DNA from: Mycobacterium terramassiliense
GTDB lineage: Bacteria > Actinomycetota > Actinomycetes > Mycobacteriales > Mycobacteriaceae
Assembly (NCBI RefSeq): GCF_900157385.1
Contig: NZ_LT717701.1
Coordinates: 186,001-250,000, forward strand
Direction of reading: 5' to 3'
DNA: 64,000 nt
Both the position numbers and the translations under genes were made by a program. The notes beneath the pieces are model-generated. The model saw only the letters and a list, made by a program, of their open reading frames with translations. It ran no database searches and was not told the DNA's origin. This document shows positions 27,051 through 35,422 of this stretch, piece after piece. Within the stretch, counting starts at the first letter, position 1. Each line of letters opens with the position of its first letter.

Positions 27051-28100
27051 TTGCGCGCGGTGGTGTTGAGGGACGGCACGTTACAGGTCCGCGAGACGCC
27101 GGACCCGACGCCCGGGCCGGGTGAATTGCTGCTGCGGACGCTGAGCACCGCGATCTGCGCGTCCGATGTGCACTTCATGGACCATCCCGAACTGGCCGTC
27201 GACGACCCGACGGGCCGTTCGCTGTACGACCCGGACCGCGACATCGTGCTCGGCCACGAGTTCGTCGGCGAGGTCGTCGGGCACGGCCCCGGCTGCACCG
27301 ATCAGTTCGCGCTGGGCTCACGGGTCACGGCCATGCCCGTGCGTCTCGTCGACGGCGGCGCCGGAGGCATGCGCATCATCGGGCAGCACCCGGAGGCGCA
27401 GGGGAGCTTCGGTGAGCTGCTGGTGGTTTCGGAGGTGGCGACCAAACCGGTCTCGGGCGACGTCGCCAGCGACGCGGTGGCGCTGACCGATGCGTTCGCG
27501 GTCGGCGAGTTCTATGTGAGGTCGGCGCGCGTCCAACCCGGCGAGATTCCGATAGTCATCGGGGCGGGCGCGATTGGTCTCTCCGCGGTCGCCGCCCTGG
27601 CCGGCCGCTCCACCGAACCGATCGTGGTGGCCGACTACAAGATCGACCGCCTCTCGCTGGCACGGGAATTCGGCGCTCACGTCGCGGTGGATGCCGCCGA
27701 GAAGTCGGTGTTCGACGCGTTCCGGGAAGTTCGAGCGGAACGCGGATTGCCCGGGCCGGCGGTGGTTTTCGAGTGTGTGGGCGCCGCCGGGCTCATCCAG
27801 AACATCGTCGAGTCCGCCGAGATGTCCACCAGGATCTATTGCGCAGGCGGCTGGTACACCGGTGACACGCTGGACGTCACCACCGCGACCCGCCAGGGCG
27901 TCACCATCCAATTCGGCGGCGGCCCACACCCGCAGGACTGGTATGGGACCCTTGACGCCATCGCGGCGGGGCGGCTGGACCCGCTGCCGAGCGTCGGCAG
28001 AGTCATCGGCCTCGACGAAGTCCCCGACGCGCTCGAGCTGGCCCGCAGATCCGACGGTCCGCCGCGCATCGTGGTGCACCCGAACGGCGAGGTCGCATGA
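27051..28100 (+). CDS. zinc-dependent alcohol dehydrogenase-like (MDR) protein
   Basis: 349-residue medium-chain dehydrogenase. Catalytic-zinc candidates are Cys36 (AICASD) and His69-Glu70 (GHE); the Rossmann motif GAGAIG is at 171-176. The four-cysteine structural zinc lobe is missing, as in sorbitol-dehydrogenase-like or quinone-reductase-like MDRs. Oxidises an alcohol or reduces a carbonyl; substrate unknown. TTG start with GAGGA upstream. Overlaps the SnoaL-like gene by 4 bp (ATGA); first gene of a three-gene operon. Confidence 0.9.
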   Translation: MRAVVLRDGTLQVRETPDPTPGPGELLLRTLSTAICASDVHFMDHPELAVDDPTGRSLYDPDRDIVLGHEFVGEVVGHGPGCTDQFALGSRVTAMPVRLVDGGAGGMRIIGQHPEAQGSFGELLVVSEVATKPVSGDVASDAVALTDAFAVGEFYVRSARVQPGEIPIVIGAGAIGLSAVAALAGRSTEPIVVADYKIDRLSLAREFGAHVAVDAAEKSVFDAFREVRAERGLPGPAVVFECVGAAGLIQNIVESAEMSTRIYCAGGWYTGDTLDVTTATRQGVTIQFGGGPHPQDWYGTLDAIAAGRLDPLPSVGRVIGLDEVPDALELARRSDGPPRIVVHPNGEVA

Positions 28101-28510
28101 GCGAGCGAGACGACCGTCAAGACATCGCGGACCTGCTGGTGCGCTACGCCACCGGGATCGACAGGCGCGATTGGGCGCTGTTCCGGACCGTGTTCACCGA
28201 CGACTGCGAGTTGGACTACGGCGTGATCGGCGCGTGGCGGGGCGTCGACGCCGTCACCGACTTCATGGAACAGGTGCACGCGCTGGCGGGCCACACCATG
28301 CACCGCCTGAGCAACCTGGCCATCACGCTCGACGGCGACAAGGCCGCCGCCCGCACCTACATCGACGGCCTGATCATGGCGGCCGACAACACCTCTGGCG
28401 TCAACGCGATCGGCTTCTACGACGACGAGATCGTGCGCACCGAGGACGGATGGCGCATTGCGCGCCGCCGGTACACCCAGGTTCGACTGACCACCGTTGG
28501 GAGCCCTTAG
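28097..28510 (+). CDS. SnoaL-like / NTF2-fold protein
   Basis: 137-residue cone-shaped NTF2-like protein: DIADLLVRYATGIDRRDWALFRTVFTDD (start of the fold) and GWRIARRRYTQV (last strand). The family includes cyclases, dehydratases and isomerases of small hydrophobic substrates, with ketosteroid-isomerase-like proteins common in mycobacterial catabolic operons. Start overlaps the dehydrogenase stop (ATGA), and the stop abuts the SDR start, so it is translationally coupled in the operon. Confidence 0.88.
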   Translation: MSERDDRQDIADLLVRYATGIDRRDWALFRTVFTDDCELDYGVIGAWRGVDAVTDFMEQVHALAGHTMHRLSNLAITLDGDKAAARTYIDGLIMAADNTSGVNAIGFYDDEIVRTEDGWRIARRRYTQVRLTTVGSP

Positions 28511-29329
28511 GTGACGTTTGCAGCCAAATACGGACCGTGGGCGCTCGTCGCCGGCGCGTCCGACGGCCTGGGCGCGGCGTTCGCCACGGGAATCGCCGCG
28601 CGAGGCGTCAACGTCGTGCTGTTGAGCCGGCGCCAGTCCGTCCTGGATCACGTTGCGGCGGAGATCAAGTCGCAGCACGCTGTCGAAACCCGCACCCTGG
28701 CTATCGATCTCGCGGAGCCCGGCGTGGCGTCGGCGATCGCCATGGCGACAGGCGACCTCGAGATCGGGTTCCTGGTGTATTGCGCCGGTGCCGACCCGAA
28801 CTTCAAGCCCTTCCTCGCCAACCCGATCGAGGCGGCCGAAGCGATGGTGCAACGCAACTGCATGGTGCCGATGCAGTTGTGCCACCACTTCGCCGCCCCC
28901 ATGGTCGAGCGGGGCCGCGGCGGAATCGTCATCTTCGGGTCCGGCGCCGGATTGGCCGGCGGCCCCAACATGGTCGCCTACGGTGCCTCCAAAGCGTTCG
29001 ACATGGTCTTCGCCGAGGCGCTGTGGGCCGAGCTGCACGACAAGGGCGTCGACGTCCTGGGCCTGATCCTGGGCAAGACCAATACGCCGGCGCTGCGGCA
29101 ACTCGAATACAGTCGCGGGCAGATCAGCTCGCCCGACGACGTGCCGCCCGGGACGGCCGCCGTGGACGATGTCATCGGCGAGGCATTCGAGAACCTGGCC
29201 AACGGTCCGACATGGATGGTGGGCGAAGACATGCGCGCCGCGGTACAGATGATGGGGTCGCTGACGCGTAACCAGATCGTCGAACTGATGAAGCACGCCA
29301 GCGCCGCGGCCATGGGTCCCGCGGGCTAA
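28511..29329 (+). CDS. SDR family NAD(P)-dependent oxidoreductase
   Basis: 272-residue SDR. Cofactor motif AGASDGLG near 14-21, YCAGADPNF, and catalytic YGASK. Very similar in layout to SDRs annotated near steroid/terpenoid catabolic genes. GTG directly follows the stop of the SnoaL-like gene, making dehydrogenase, SnoaL-like and SDR one polycistron. Together they could oxidise, isomerise and reduce one cyclic substrate (inference). Confidence 0.9.
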   Translation: MTFAAKYGPWALVAGASDGLGAAFATGIAARGVNVVLLSRRQSVLDHVAAEIKSQHAVETRTLAIDLAEPGVASAIAMATGDLEIGFLVYCAGADPNFKPFLANPIEAAEAMVQRNCMVPMQLCHHFAAPMVERGRGGIVIFGSGAGLAGGPNMVAYGASKAFDMVFAEALWAELHDKGVDVLGLILGKTNTPALRQLEYSRGQISSPDDVPPGTAAVDDVIGEAFENLANGPTWMVGEDMRAAVQMMGSLTRNQIVELMKHASAAAMGPAG

Positions 29330-29464
29330 CCCGGCGCGCGCACCGGAAGGGCGTCGGTCAGCCCATACACGACGGATTTGTACAAGCCGGAACGATCCGG
29401 TTCGGTGCACGCTGGTGGTTGGCGACGGGTCGAACGCAGAGCGCGTCGTGACCGAGGAGGCCGA

Positions 29465-30343
29465 ATGGCAGACGACGCACCCCACGAGCGACTCGCCGGC
29501 TATGCGCATGATCGCGTGGTCAGTGTTGACGGCAGCGATATCCACGTCGTCGAGAACGGACCACATAGCGAGCCGGCACTGCTGCTGATCCATGGCTACG
29601 CAGGATCGGCGGCCTGGTGGGATCGTCTGGTCCCGCGGCTGGCGGAGAATCAGCGCGTCATCCGCGTCGACCTCCTTGGGCACGGGGGATCGGCCAAGCC
29701 GGCCGACGGCTATACCGTTGCGGCACAAGCGAACATGATCGCCTCGGTTCTACCGGAGCTGGGTGTGCGCACGGTGATCGCCGTCGGTCACTCCACCGGC
29801 GGCGCGATCGCGACGGCTCTCGCGGAGCATGCCCGCGGCGCAGTCGTAGCGCTTGCGCTCATCGATAGTGGACCGAGCGCCCACGCTTATCTTCAGCCGG
29901 GCGGCCTTGGTCGGCTGATATCGATTCCGGTGATCGGGCGGATGCTATGGGCCTTGCGAAGCGAGTCCACGATCCGCAAGGGATTGGGTTCGGCGTTCAC
30001 CCGAGAGGTCGAGATCGCACCACAGATCGTCGCCGATGTCCGGGGCATGAATCATCGTGCGTTCACGGCGACGCCGAAAGAGACCATGAAATACCTCGCC
30101 CAACGCAGTCTGCCGGACCGGATAGGTGGGTTAGCGCTGCCGGTGTTGGTGATTTTCGGGGTCGAGGACCGGCGATGGCGATCGTCGTCAACCGCTGAAT
30201 ATGCCTCGGTGCCGAATGTGGCCGTCGAGTTGCTGCCCGGTGTCGGCCACACGCCGATGCTGGAAGAGCCCGGCGTGACCACAGATTTGGTGGCAGGCTT
30301 CGTCGCGAAGCATTGCACGGGGGCACACGGTGTCCGCCACTGA
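29465..30343 (+). CDS. alpha/beta hydrolase
   Basis: 292 residues. Oxyanion-region HGYAGSAAWWD, nucleophile motif GHSTGG, and a late acid in IFGVEDRR. The catalytic histidine is in VGHTPMLEEP. Complete triad, so likely an active esterase or C-C hydrolase; substrate unknown. ATG 29465 preceded by GAGGAGG. The 3' end overlaps a 71-codon gene by 14 bp. Codon choice here looks a little less GC-rich than upstream genes (by eye). Confidence 0.9.
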   Translation: MADDAPHERLAGYAHDRVVSVDGSDIHVVENGPHSEPALLLIHGYAGSAAWWDRLVPRLAENQRVIRVDLLGHGGSAKPADGYTVAAQANMIASVLPELGVRTVIAVGHSTGGAIATALAEHARGAVVALALIDSGPSAHAYLQPGGLGRLISIPVIGRMLWALRSESTIRKGLGSAFTREVEIAPQIVADVRGMNHRAFTATPKETMKYLAQRSLPDRIGGLALPVLVIFGVEDRRWRSSSTAEYASVPNVAVELLPGVGHTPMLEEPGVTTDLVAGFVAKHCTGAHGVRH

Positions 30344-30545
30344 TACCCGCGTCGAGGAGCATCGTGACGAGGCGTTGCGATTGCTGGCCACCGCGCTCGA
30401 ATTGGACCCGTCCGCATCGAGCACCCAGCAGCGCAATCTGATCGCAGCCGCTCAGGTGCACGCGGCACTCGCCCAAGCCGTCGCACAGGATCTCACGCGT
30501 AGCGCGATCGACGACCGAGCCACAGACCATGCATCCGTTCGCTGA
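30330..30545 (+). CDS. small conserved-type hypothetical protein
   Basis: 71 residues, helical and acidic (LRLLATALELDPSASS, then QQRNLIAAAQVHAALAQAVA). GTG start overlaps the hydrolase end, and its own end overlaps the next gene by 17 bp. Such a chain of overlaps argues that it is translated. No domain or function recognised. Moderate confidence because of size. Confidence 0.5.
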   Translation: MSATDTRVEEHRDEALRLLATALELDPSASSTQQRNLIAAAQVHAALAQAVAQDLTRSAIDDRATDHASVR

Positions 30546-30987
30546 AGCACTTGCGAGCCAGGACCTCGACAACCTGCTTGCCTGTCTGTCGGTGGACGTG
30601 ACGTACCACTCTCCGGTGATGCGCGACCCGGTACGCGGAGCGGTGGTGGCAGACATCCTGGCGATCTTGCTGGATGCCGTCGACGATCTCACCGTTTACG
30701 AGCAATTCGGTGACTCCGGCACCACGGTGCTGATCTGCGGATTCGCAGTGCAAGGTGTACGCGGCGAAGCGGCCTGGGTGCTGCGGCTGGACGAGACCGG
30801 AAAGGTCCGCTCCCTGGCGTGGCAAGCGCGACCATTTGCGGTGGCGGTCAGGTTGTCGGACGCCTTCGGTCATGGGCTCGCGCGGCGGCGCGGCGGCGTC
30901 TTTCCGGCGATCGTATCGGTCGGCCGTCCGCTCGCGCGTCTCGTCGCGGGAATGGTCGATCAGCTCGCGCCGCACCTCGTGCACTAG
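30529..30987 (+). CDS. SnoaL/NTF2-like domain protein
   Basis: 152 residues. The NTF2-like opening MHPFAEALASQDLDNLLACLSVDVTYHSPVM and the strands VRGEAAWVLRLDETGKVRSL fit the SnoaL fold; a hydrophobic C-terminal helix follows. Function unknown; likely part of the same transcript as the hydrolase. ATG overlaps the preceding small gene. Confidence 0.65.
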   Translation: MHPFAEALASQDLDNLLACLSVDVTYHSPVMRDPVRGAVVADILAILLDAVDDLTVYEQFGDSGTTVLICGFAVQGVRGEAAWVLRLDETGKVRSLAWQARPFAVAVRLSDAFGHGLARRRGGVFPAIVSVGRPLARLVAGMVDQLAPHLVH

Positions 30988-31014
30988 CAACTGCGCTTGT
31001 CGACGTGTTCTGCG

Positions 31015-31530
31015 CTAATGGCGACGGCGTTGTGAGGGCTTCATCGCACGGTCGGCTGCGACGTACATGAGGGCGAGAAGGAGAACTGCGAATTTGACCA
31101 CAGCCGCAACCCGCGCGCGCCGAGCGTGGACTGCGATGTCTGCGCGCTTGAGCACCTTAAGCAACGAGACTCCCTCGACCGCATCGGCTGCAACGGCCAC
31201 GATCACCGCGGCGGGCAGGACGGGGGGATGGTCACGACGTCGGCGTGCATGGTCGACGAGCAGCGCGGTGAACGTGCCGTAGGTCGCCATGTATCCGAAG
31301 TCCAGCCACAGGGACATGCGCGCGGCCCGTTGACCGTCCGGGCCCCAGCGGGTCATGATGCGCTCGGCTTGGCCGCTGCCCGCCAGCTCAAATGGAATGA
31401 TCCCCGGTCCCCCGGTTGCGCGCAAACGTCGCTCCTGCAACAGCATTAGCGCCGTGTAACCAACGAAAGCGCCGCCCGCTGCCGCGAGTCGTCGGCTGCT
31501 GAAGCGAAATGCCAAGCGGCTCATCATCAT
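31015..31530 (-). CDS. hypothetical membrane protein
   Basis: 171 residues. A positively charged N terminus (SRLAFRFSSRRL) precedes one hydrophobic segment at about 17-32, followed by helices near 78-92 and 103-120. The last one is at about 145-165 with a basic tail. Probable four-helix inner-membrane protein of unknown function. ATG overlaps the TAA of the upstream cupin gene (TAATG), so the two are coupled; two more ATGs follow immediately and could also serve. Confidence 0.6.
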   Translation of the reverse strand: MMMSRLAFRFSSRRLAAAGGAFVGYTALMLLQERRLRATGGPGIIPFELAGSGQAERIMTRWGPDGQRAARMSLWLDFGYMATYGTFTALLVDHARRRRDHPPVLPAAVIVAVAADAVEGVSLLKVLKRADIAVHARRARVAAVVKFAVLLLALMYVAADRAMKPSQRRRH

Positions 31531-32063
31531 TAGGACACCGTCTGGTGTGTGGTGTTCGCACGCGGGGTGATCACCACAAGGTCTCCTGGCTCTTCGACGG
31601 TAAGCCGATGCCAGTGGCCGGCCGGCACTACCCAGCACGTTCCGGCACGTAACGCCCCCGTCACTGCCTCTTCGGCGACCTGACCTCGCAGATGAACCGT
31701 GATCGCGCCGGAAAGCAGACACAGCACCTCGTCACCGGCCGGATGCCTCTCCCACACGTCGGAATGTACCGAGCCGTTGTCCGTGACGTGGAACGCGGCC
31801 ATGGTCCAGAGGCCCCAAGCACCGCGCGCACACCGCGACCGCCCTTGGGCGGCGCCGCCCTCACGAAACTCGAGCCAGCAGGAGAAGATGTCGAATGGCG
31901 GGGTCAGAAAATTCGGATCCACGAGGGCGAGTATGAAGTGATCAAAGCGCGATCGCTTGGACAGATCCGTCGTCTTAGCTACTGCGATGCTTCTCCTGCC
32001 GGAGGTACCCTTCGGTATGAACGTGTGGAACCTGGGGCGGGATCGACTCATGGTGTCCGGCAC
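31530..32063 (-). CDS. cupin domain-containing protein
   Basis: The cupin core is plain: HSDVWERHPAGDEVLCLLSGAITVHL (metal-site His/Glu set), then CWVVPAGHWHRLTVEEPGDLVVITP (second His). Predicted small-molecule-binding or metal-dependent cupin; function unknown. The first in-frame ATGs (32063, 32051) would overlap the divergent AraC gene, and no GTG/ATG lies in a better place before residue 48. The true start is therefore uncertain; the region from about 31990 is conserved-looking. Coupled to the downstream membrane protein. Confidence 0.75.
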   Translation of the reverse strand: MPDTMSRSRPRFHTFIPKGTSGRRSIAVAKTTDLSKRSRFDHFILALVDPNFLTPPFDIFSCWLEFREGGAAQGRSRCARGAWGLWTMAAFHVTDNGSVHSDVWERHPAGDEVLCLLSGAITVHLRGQVAEEAVTGALRAGTCWVVPAGHWHRLTVEEPGDLVVITPRANTTHQTVS

Positions 32064-32835
32064 GTTCAGCGGCCTCGCAGTTCACCACCATCCAGCGGTT
32101 CAGGTTACGGTCGGCGCCAAAGGCCCGTTGACCGTCGTCGACACCGACGGCGACCGCGCCGAGTGCCGCCTGGTCGTAGTGGCAAGTGGCACGCGACATT
32201 CGGTGCGGTCGGATGCGGGATCGGCGGCGTTGTCGATCTACCTTGGATCCGCGACGCGCGACGGCATCGCCCTGAATGCGTTGGCCCGCAATGCAACCCG
32301 AGACGGCGGTATCTGGGCTGTCGCAGCCGGTGAACGCCTGGCCGACGCACTGGCCGAAGCGATGAAGACCAGTGGTCCGCGGGTTGCGGCCGATCTCCTC
32401 GTCAATGAACTGTGCAACTTGTCGGACGCCCGCCACGAACGCGAACCTTCCGTACACCCGCAGGTGCATCAGGCAATCGACCTGATTTCCAGCACCGTAC
32501 CGGCCACCATCGATCTTGCATCAATCGCCGGCGCCGTGGCAATCTCGCCCGATTACCTCGGTCGACTCTTCAAACGGCATACCGGGGCGTCCTTCTCGGC
32601 CACGACGCGGTGGGCGCGGCTGTTGACCGCGATGCGCTATCTCATCGACGGCGTGCCAGTCACCCACGCCGCCCACCTCGCCGGATTCGCCGACGGGTCG
32701 CACGCGAACCGGGTGTGCTGGGAGATGGTCGGGGCCGCTCCGAGCGACCTGCTGCCCGCAATCGCACCTTCCCCGGGGCAGTGCCGTCGTGGAACAGCAG
32801 ACCGGCCCAATGGGGCTTGCGGCCGTGACAAATAA
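32017..32835 (+). CDS. AraC family transcriptional regulator
   Basis: 272 residues from ATG 32017 (MNVWNLGRDRL), with GGAGG at 32001-32005. The N-terminal part has a cupin-like sensing region (HHHPAVQVTVGA). The C-terminal AraC double helix-turn-helix reads IDLASIAGAVAISPDYLGRLFKRHTGASF and later VTHAAHLAGFADGSHANRVC. Divergent from the cupin/membrane-protein pair, its likely target. A shorter start at ATG 32050 is also possible and would reduce the 5' overlap. Confidence 0.82.
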   Translation: MNVWNLGRDRLMVSGTFSGLAVHHHPAVQVTVGAKGPLTVVDTDGDRAECRLVVVASGTRHSVRSDAGSAALSIYLGSATRDGIALNALARNATRDGGIWAVAAGERLADALAEAMKTSGPRVAADLLVNELCNLSDARHEREPSVHPQVHQAIDLISSTVPATIDLASIAGAVAISPDYLGRLFKRHTGASFSATTRWARLLTAMRYLIDGVPVTHAAHLAGFADGSHANRVCWEMVGAAPSDLLPAIAPSPGQCRRGTADRPNGACGRDK

Positions 32836-32909
32836 GCGTCGCAGCTGAGCGGTCACCGACTTTCGCGATCGTCTGCTCACCGTCCGAGGCTCTGCACCCA
32901 CCGGACCTG

Positions 32910-32937
32910 CGCCGCCCGCCGGCTCAGGCGGGCGGCG
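32910..32937 (+). terminator. GC-rich hairpin after AraC gene
   Basis: Stem of 11 perfect pairs with a 6-base loop (GGCTCA), 75 bp downstream of the AraC stop. Lacks a downstream U-tract, as is usual for mycobacterial terminators, so the role is tentative. Confidence 0.4.
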
Positions 32938-33019
32938 GTGGGAACGTTGGACTCCACCAATGCGTCGTACTGGTGTTGACGTTCCACGGTGCTCTGGCGC
33001 AGGATCGCTCGAGGTTTGC

Positions 33020-33050
33020 CAAAGTTTTGGATCAGGCCACCCTAACTTTG
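33020..33050. promoter_or_regulatory. inverted repeat upstream of cation exchanger
   Basis: CAAAGTT (33020-33026) and AACTTTG (33044-33050) are exact complements 17 bp apart, 170 bp before the exchanger start. Could be an operator; no assigned regulator. Confidence 0.3.
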
Positions 33051-33220
33051 CGAATTGGCCGCGCTAGCCAGCAAAGATGGGCATCGGTGTGCACACTCTT
33101 CGCCTAGGCGCCACGTTGCTGGCTTCCCGTCGCGCGGGTAGGTTTGAGCGCGCGGGTCAAACCACGGCCGCGACTCCATGCCCTTCACGACCGGCACCCC
33201 TCTCGAATTCAAGGATGACG

Positions 33221-34522
33221 ATGCTGGCCACAGACAGGCCCGCTGGCACGGTCTCGAGGCCGGCACGCGCGCGGCTGACCCTGGTCCGCTCGGCCCTGAT
33301 CACGGCGGCGTTCATCGCCCCGGCGGTAGTGGTCAGGTCCGCCGGCCTGCACTTGGACCCGGTCGCCGCGCTGCTGACCTATGGGGCGGCCGTGGTGGCG
33401 GCCAGTTTCCTGCTGGCGTGGGCCGCCGAAGCGGCGCAGATCGACGTCTCCGGCGGCCTGGCGATCGCGGTTCTCGCCCTGGTGGCGGTGCTACCCGAGT
33501 ATGCCGTCGACCTCTATTACGCCTATGTGTCCGGGCACAACCCGGATTACACCCAGTATGCCGCCGCCAACATGACCGGTTCCAACCGGTTACTGATGGG
33601 ACTCGGCTGGCCCGTCGTGGTGCTGGTCAGCATCATCGTGGCCCGCAAGGCGGGCTCCCGGGGCTCCGCCCCGAAATCCGCTGCCGTGGCGCTCGAGCCC
33701 GCCAATCGCGTCGAACTCGGGTTTCTGCTCGTTGCCGGCGTGGTCGCATTTGTCATGCCGGCGACCGGGCAGATCCACCTGGCACTCGGGTTGGTGCTGC
33801 TGGCCTGGTTCGGCTTCTACCTTTACAAGATCGGTCACGGCGACGTGGAAGAGCCCGAGCTCATCGGCACCGCAGCCGCGCTCGGGGAGCTGCCCGATCG
33901 CGTGCGCCGCATCGCCGTCGTCGGTCTGTTCTTGGCGTCGGGCGCGGTGATCGTGCTCTGCGCCAAGCCGTTTGCGGACAATCTCGTCGCGGCCGGTACG
34001 GAGCTGGGCATCGACCGCTTCCTGCTCGTCCAGTGGCTCGCCCCGCTGGCCTCCGAAGCCCCCGAGTTCATCATTGCGGTCATTTTCGCCAGTCGCGGCA
34101 AAGGCACGGCGGCGATCGCCACCCTGATCTCCTCCAAGGTCAACCAGTGGACCCTGCTGATCGGGTCGCTGCCCGTCGCCCACATCCTCGGCGGGGGCGG
34201 GCCCTCCCTCGTCCTCGATTCGCGCCAGGTCGAGGAGGTGCTGCTGACCGCCACGCAGACCCTGATGGGCGTCGCCCTGATCCTGGGGCTGCGTTTCCAC
34301 CGGGCGTCGGCCTGCGCGCTACTGGCGTTGTTCGTCGTCCAGTTCCCGATCATTTCGACGCCGGGGCGACTGGTGCTCTGTGGTGTCTACACCGCGGTGG
34401 CCATCGTCGGGTTGATCGTCAACCGCCGCCACTTGGTGAGCACCGTCCAGGCACCGTTCGTCGGGAGGGCCATCCGCCACAGCGGGCACCCCCATCCCGC
34501 CGAGGACGGTCACGGCCTCTAA
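33221..34522 (+). CDS. sodium/calcium exchanger family (CaCA) membrane protein
   Basis: 433 residues, about ten to eleven transmembrane helices in two inverted halves. The alpha-1 region (VLPEYAVDLYYAYVSGHN and ANMTGSNRLLMGLGWP) and alpha-2 region (PLASEAPEFIIAVIFASRG and LISSKVNQWTLLIGSLP) carry the acidic and Asn/Ser ion-coordinating residues of the CaCA superfamily. Expected to exchange Ca2+ or another cation for Na+ or H+ across the cytoplasmic membrane. ATG 33221 has AAGGA five bases upstream and is preferred to ATG 33215. Monocistronic or followed by the SDR after 35 bp. Confidence 0.88.
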   Translation: MLATDRPAGTVSRPARARLTLVRSALITAAFIAPAVVVRSAGLHLDPVAALLTYGAAVVAASFLLAWAAEAAQIDVSGGLAIAVLALVAVLPEYAVDLYYAYVSGHNPDYTQYAAANMTGSNRLLMGLGWPVVVLVSIIVARKAGSRGSAPKSAAVALEPANRVELGFLLVAGVVAFVMPATGQIHLALGLVLLAWFGFYLYKIGHGDVEEPELIGTAAALGELPDRVRRIAVVGLFLASGAVIVLCAKPFADNLVAAGTELGIDRFLLVQWLAPLASEAPEFIIAVIFASRGKGTAAIATLISSKVNQWTLLIGSLPVAHILGGGGPSLVLDSRQVEEVLLTATQTLMGVALILGLRFHRASACALLALFVVQFPIISTPGRLVLCGVYTAVAIVGLIVNRRHLVSTVQAPFVGRAIRHSGHPHPAEDGHGL

Positions 34523-34557
34523 CATCGCGGGATTGGCAAAACTACGTTTGGAGCAGC

Positions 34558-35379
34558 GTGGCTCGCGAAGTGTTGACCGTCATCGGTGTGGGCGGCATGG
34601 GTCAGGCGATCGCCCGGCGGCTCGGCGCCGGCAAGACGGTCCTGCTGGCCGACTACAACGAACAGACTCTGGCATCGGTCAGCGAATCGTTGTCCGCGGA
34701 CGGCCATCACGTCGAAAGCCGTCGCGTCGACGTCGCGTCGCCCGAATCGGTGCGCACGCTCGCCGAGCACGCCGCTTCCCTGGGTGCGGTCACGCAGGTG
34801 GCACACACCGCGGGGCTGTCCCCGTCGCAGGCACCGGCTGAAGCGATCCTGGCCGTGGACCTGCTGGGCACCGCGCTGGTGCTGCAGGAATTCGGCGACG
34901 TCGTCGCGCCGGGCGGAGCGGGTGTCGTCATCGCCAGCATGGCGGGCCACATGTTTCCGCCGCTTCCCGCCGACCAGGAGCGGGCGCTGGCGCACAACCC
35001 GCCCGGCGAACTGCTGCAGCTGGATTTCATCAGCAGCGTCACCGACCCGAACTTTGCCTATCCAATCGCCAAGCAGGCCAACCACATCCGTGTGCGTGCC
35101 GCCAGCGCGCATTGGGGCCGGCGGGGGGCGCGCATCAACTCCATCAGCCCGGGCGTGATCTCCACGCCGATGGGCCAACAGGAACTCGCCTCCCCCGTCG
35201 GCGAGGGCATGCGCGCGATGGTCGCCATGTCCGCGACGGGGCGCCTGGGAACCCCGGACGACATCGCCGCGGCCACCGCGTTCCTGCTCGGCCCCGACGC
35301 GTCGTTCATCACCGGTACCGACCTGCTCGTCGACGGCGGCGTCATCGCGGCCATCAAGGCCGGAAGCCCGGCAAGCTGA
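34558..35379 (+). CDS. SDR family oxidoreductase
   Basis: 273 residues. Atypical cofactor motif GVGGMGQA near 9-16. The tyrosine-lysine pair is in YPIAK, after a loop (HMFPPLPADQERALAHNPPGE) longer than usual. The C terminus closes with TGTDLLVDGGV. Reaction unknown. GTG start preceded by GGAG; 35 bp after the exchanger gene, so possibly in the same transcript. Confidence 0.86.
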   Translation: MAREVLTVIGVGGMGQAIARRLGAGKTVLLADYNEQTLASVSESLSADGHHVESRRVDVASPESVRTLAEHAASLGAVTQVAHTAGLSPSQAPAEAILAVDLLGTALVLQEFGDVVAPGGAGVVIASMAGHMFPPLPADQERALAHNPPGELLQLDFISSVTDPNFAYPIAKQANHIRVRAASAHWGRRGARINSISPGVISTPMGQQELASPVGEGMRAMVAMSATGRLGTPDDIAAATAFLLGPDASFITGTDLLVDGGVIAAIKAGSPAS

Positions 35380-35422
35380 AAACAGGCCTCGCGGATTCTC
35401 TCGCCGGGAATATGCTGATCGA

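Larger units (their letters stand above)
32836..33220. other. 385-bp intergenic region with two inverted repeats
   Basis: Contains an 11-bp perfect GC stem (CGCCGCCCGCC at 32910-32920 with its complement at 32927-32937), a possible transcription stop after the AraC gene although no T-run follows. A CAAAGTT/AACTTTG repeat is at 33020-33050. No credible gene; short frames here have no family features. Confidence 0.5.

Noticed and set aside
32910..32937. The 11-bp GC hairpin as a strong intrinsic terminator.
   Set aside because: No T-tract follows, so it was kept only as a tentative terminator with low confidence.
33020..33050. The CAAAGTT/AACTTTG repeat as an operator for the cation exchanger.
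   Set aside because: No regulator is linked and the distance to the start is large; listed only as a low-confidence site.
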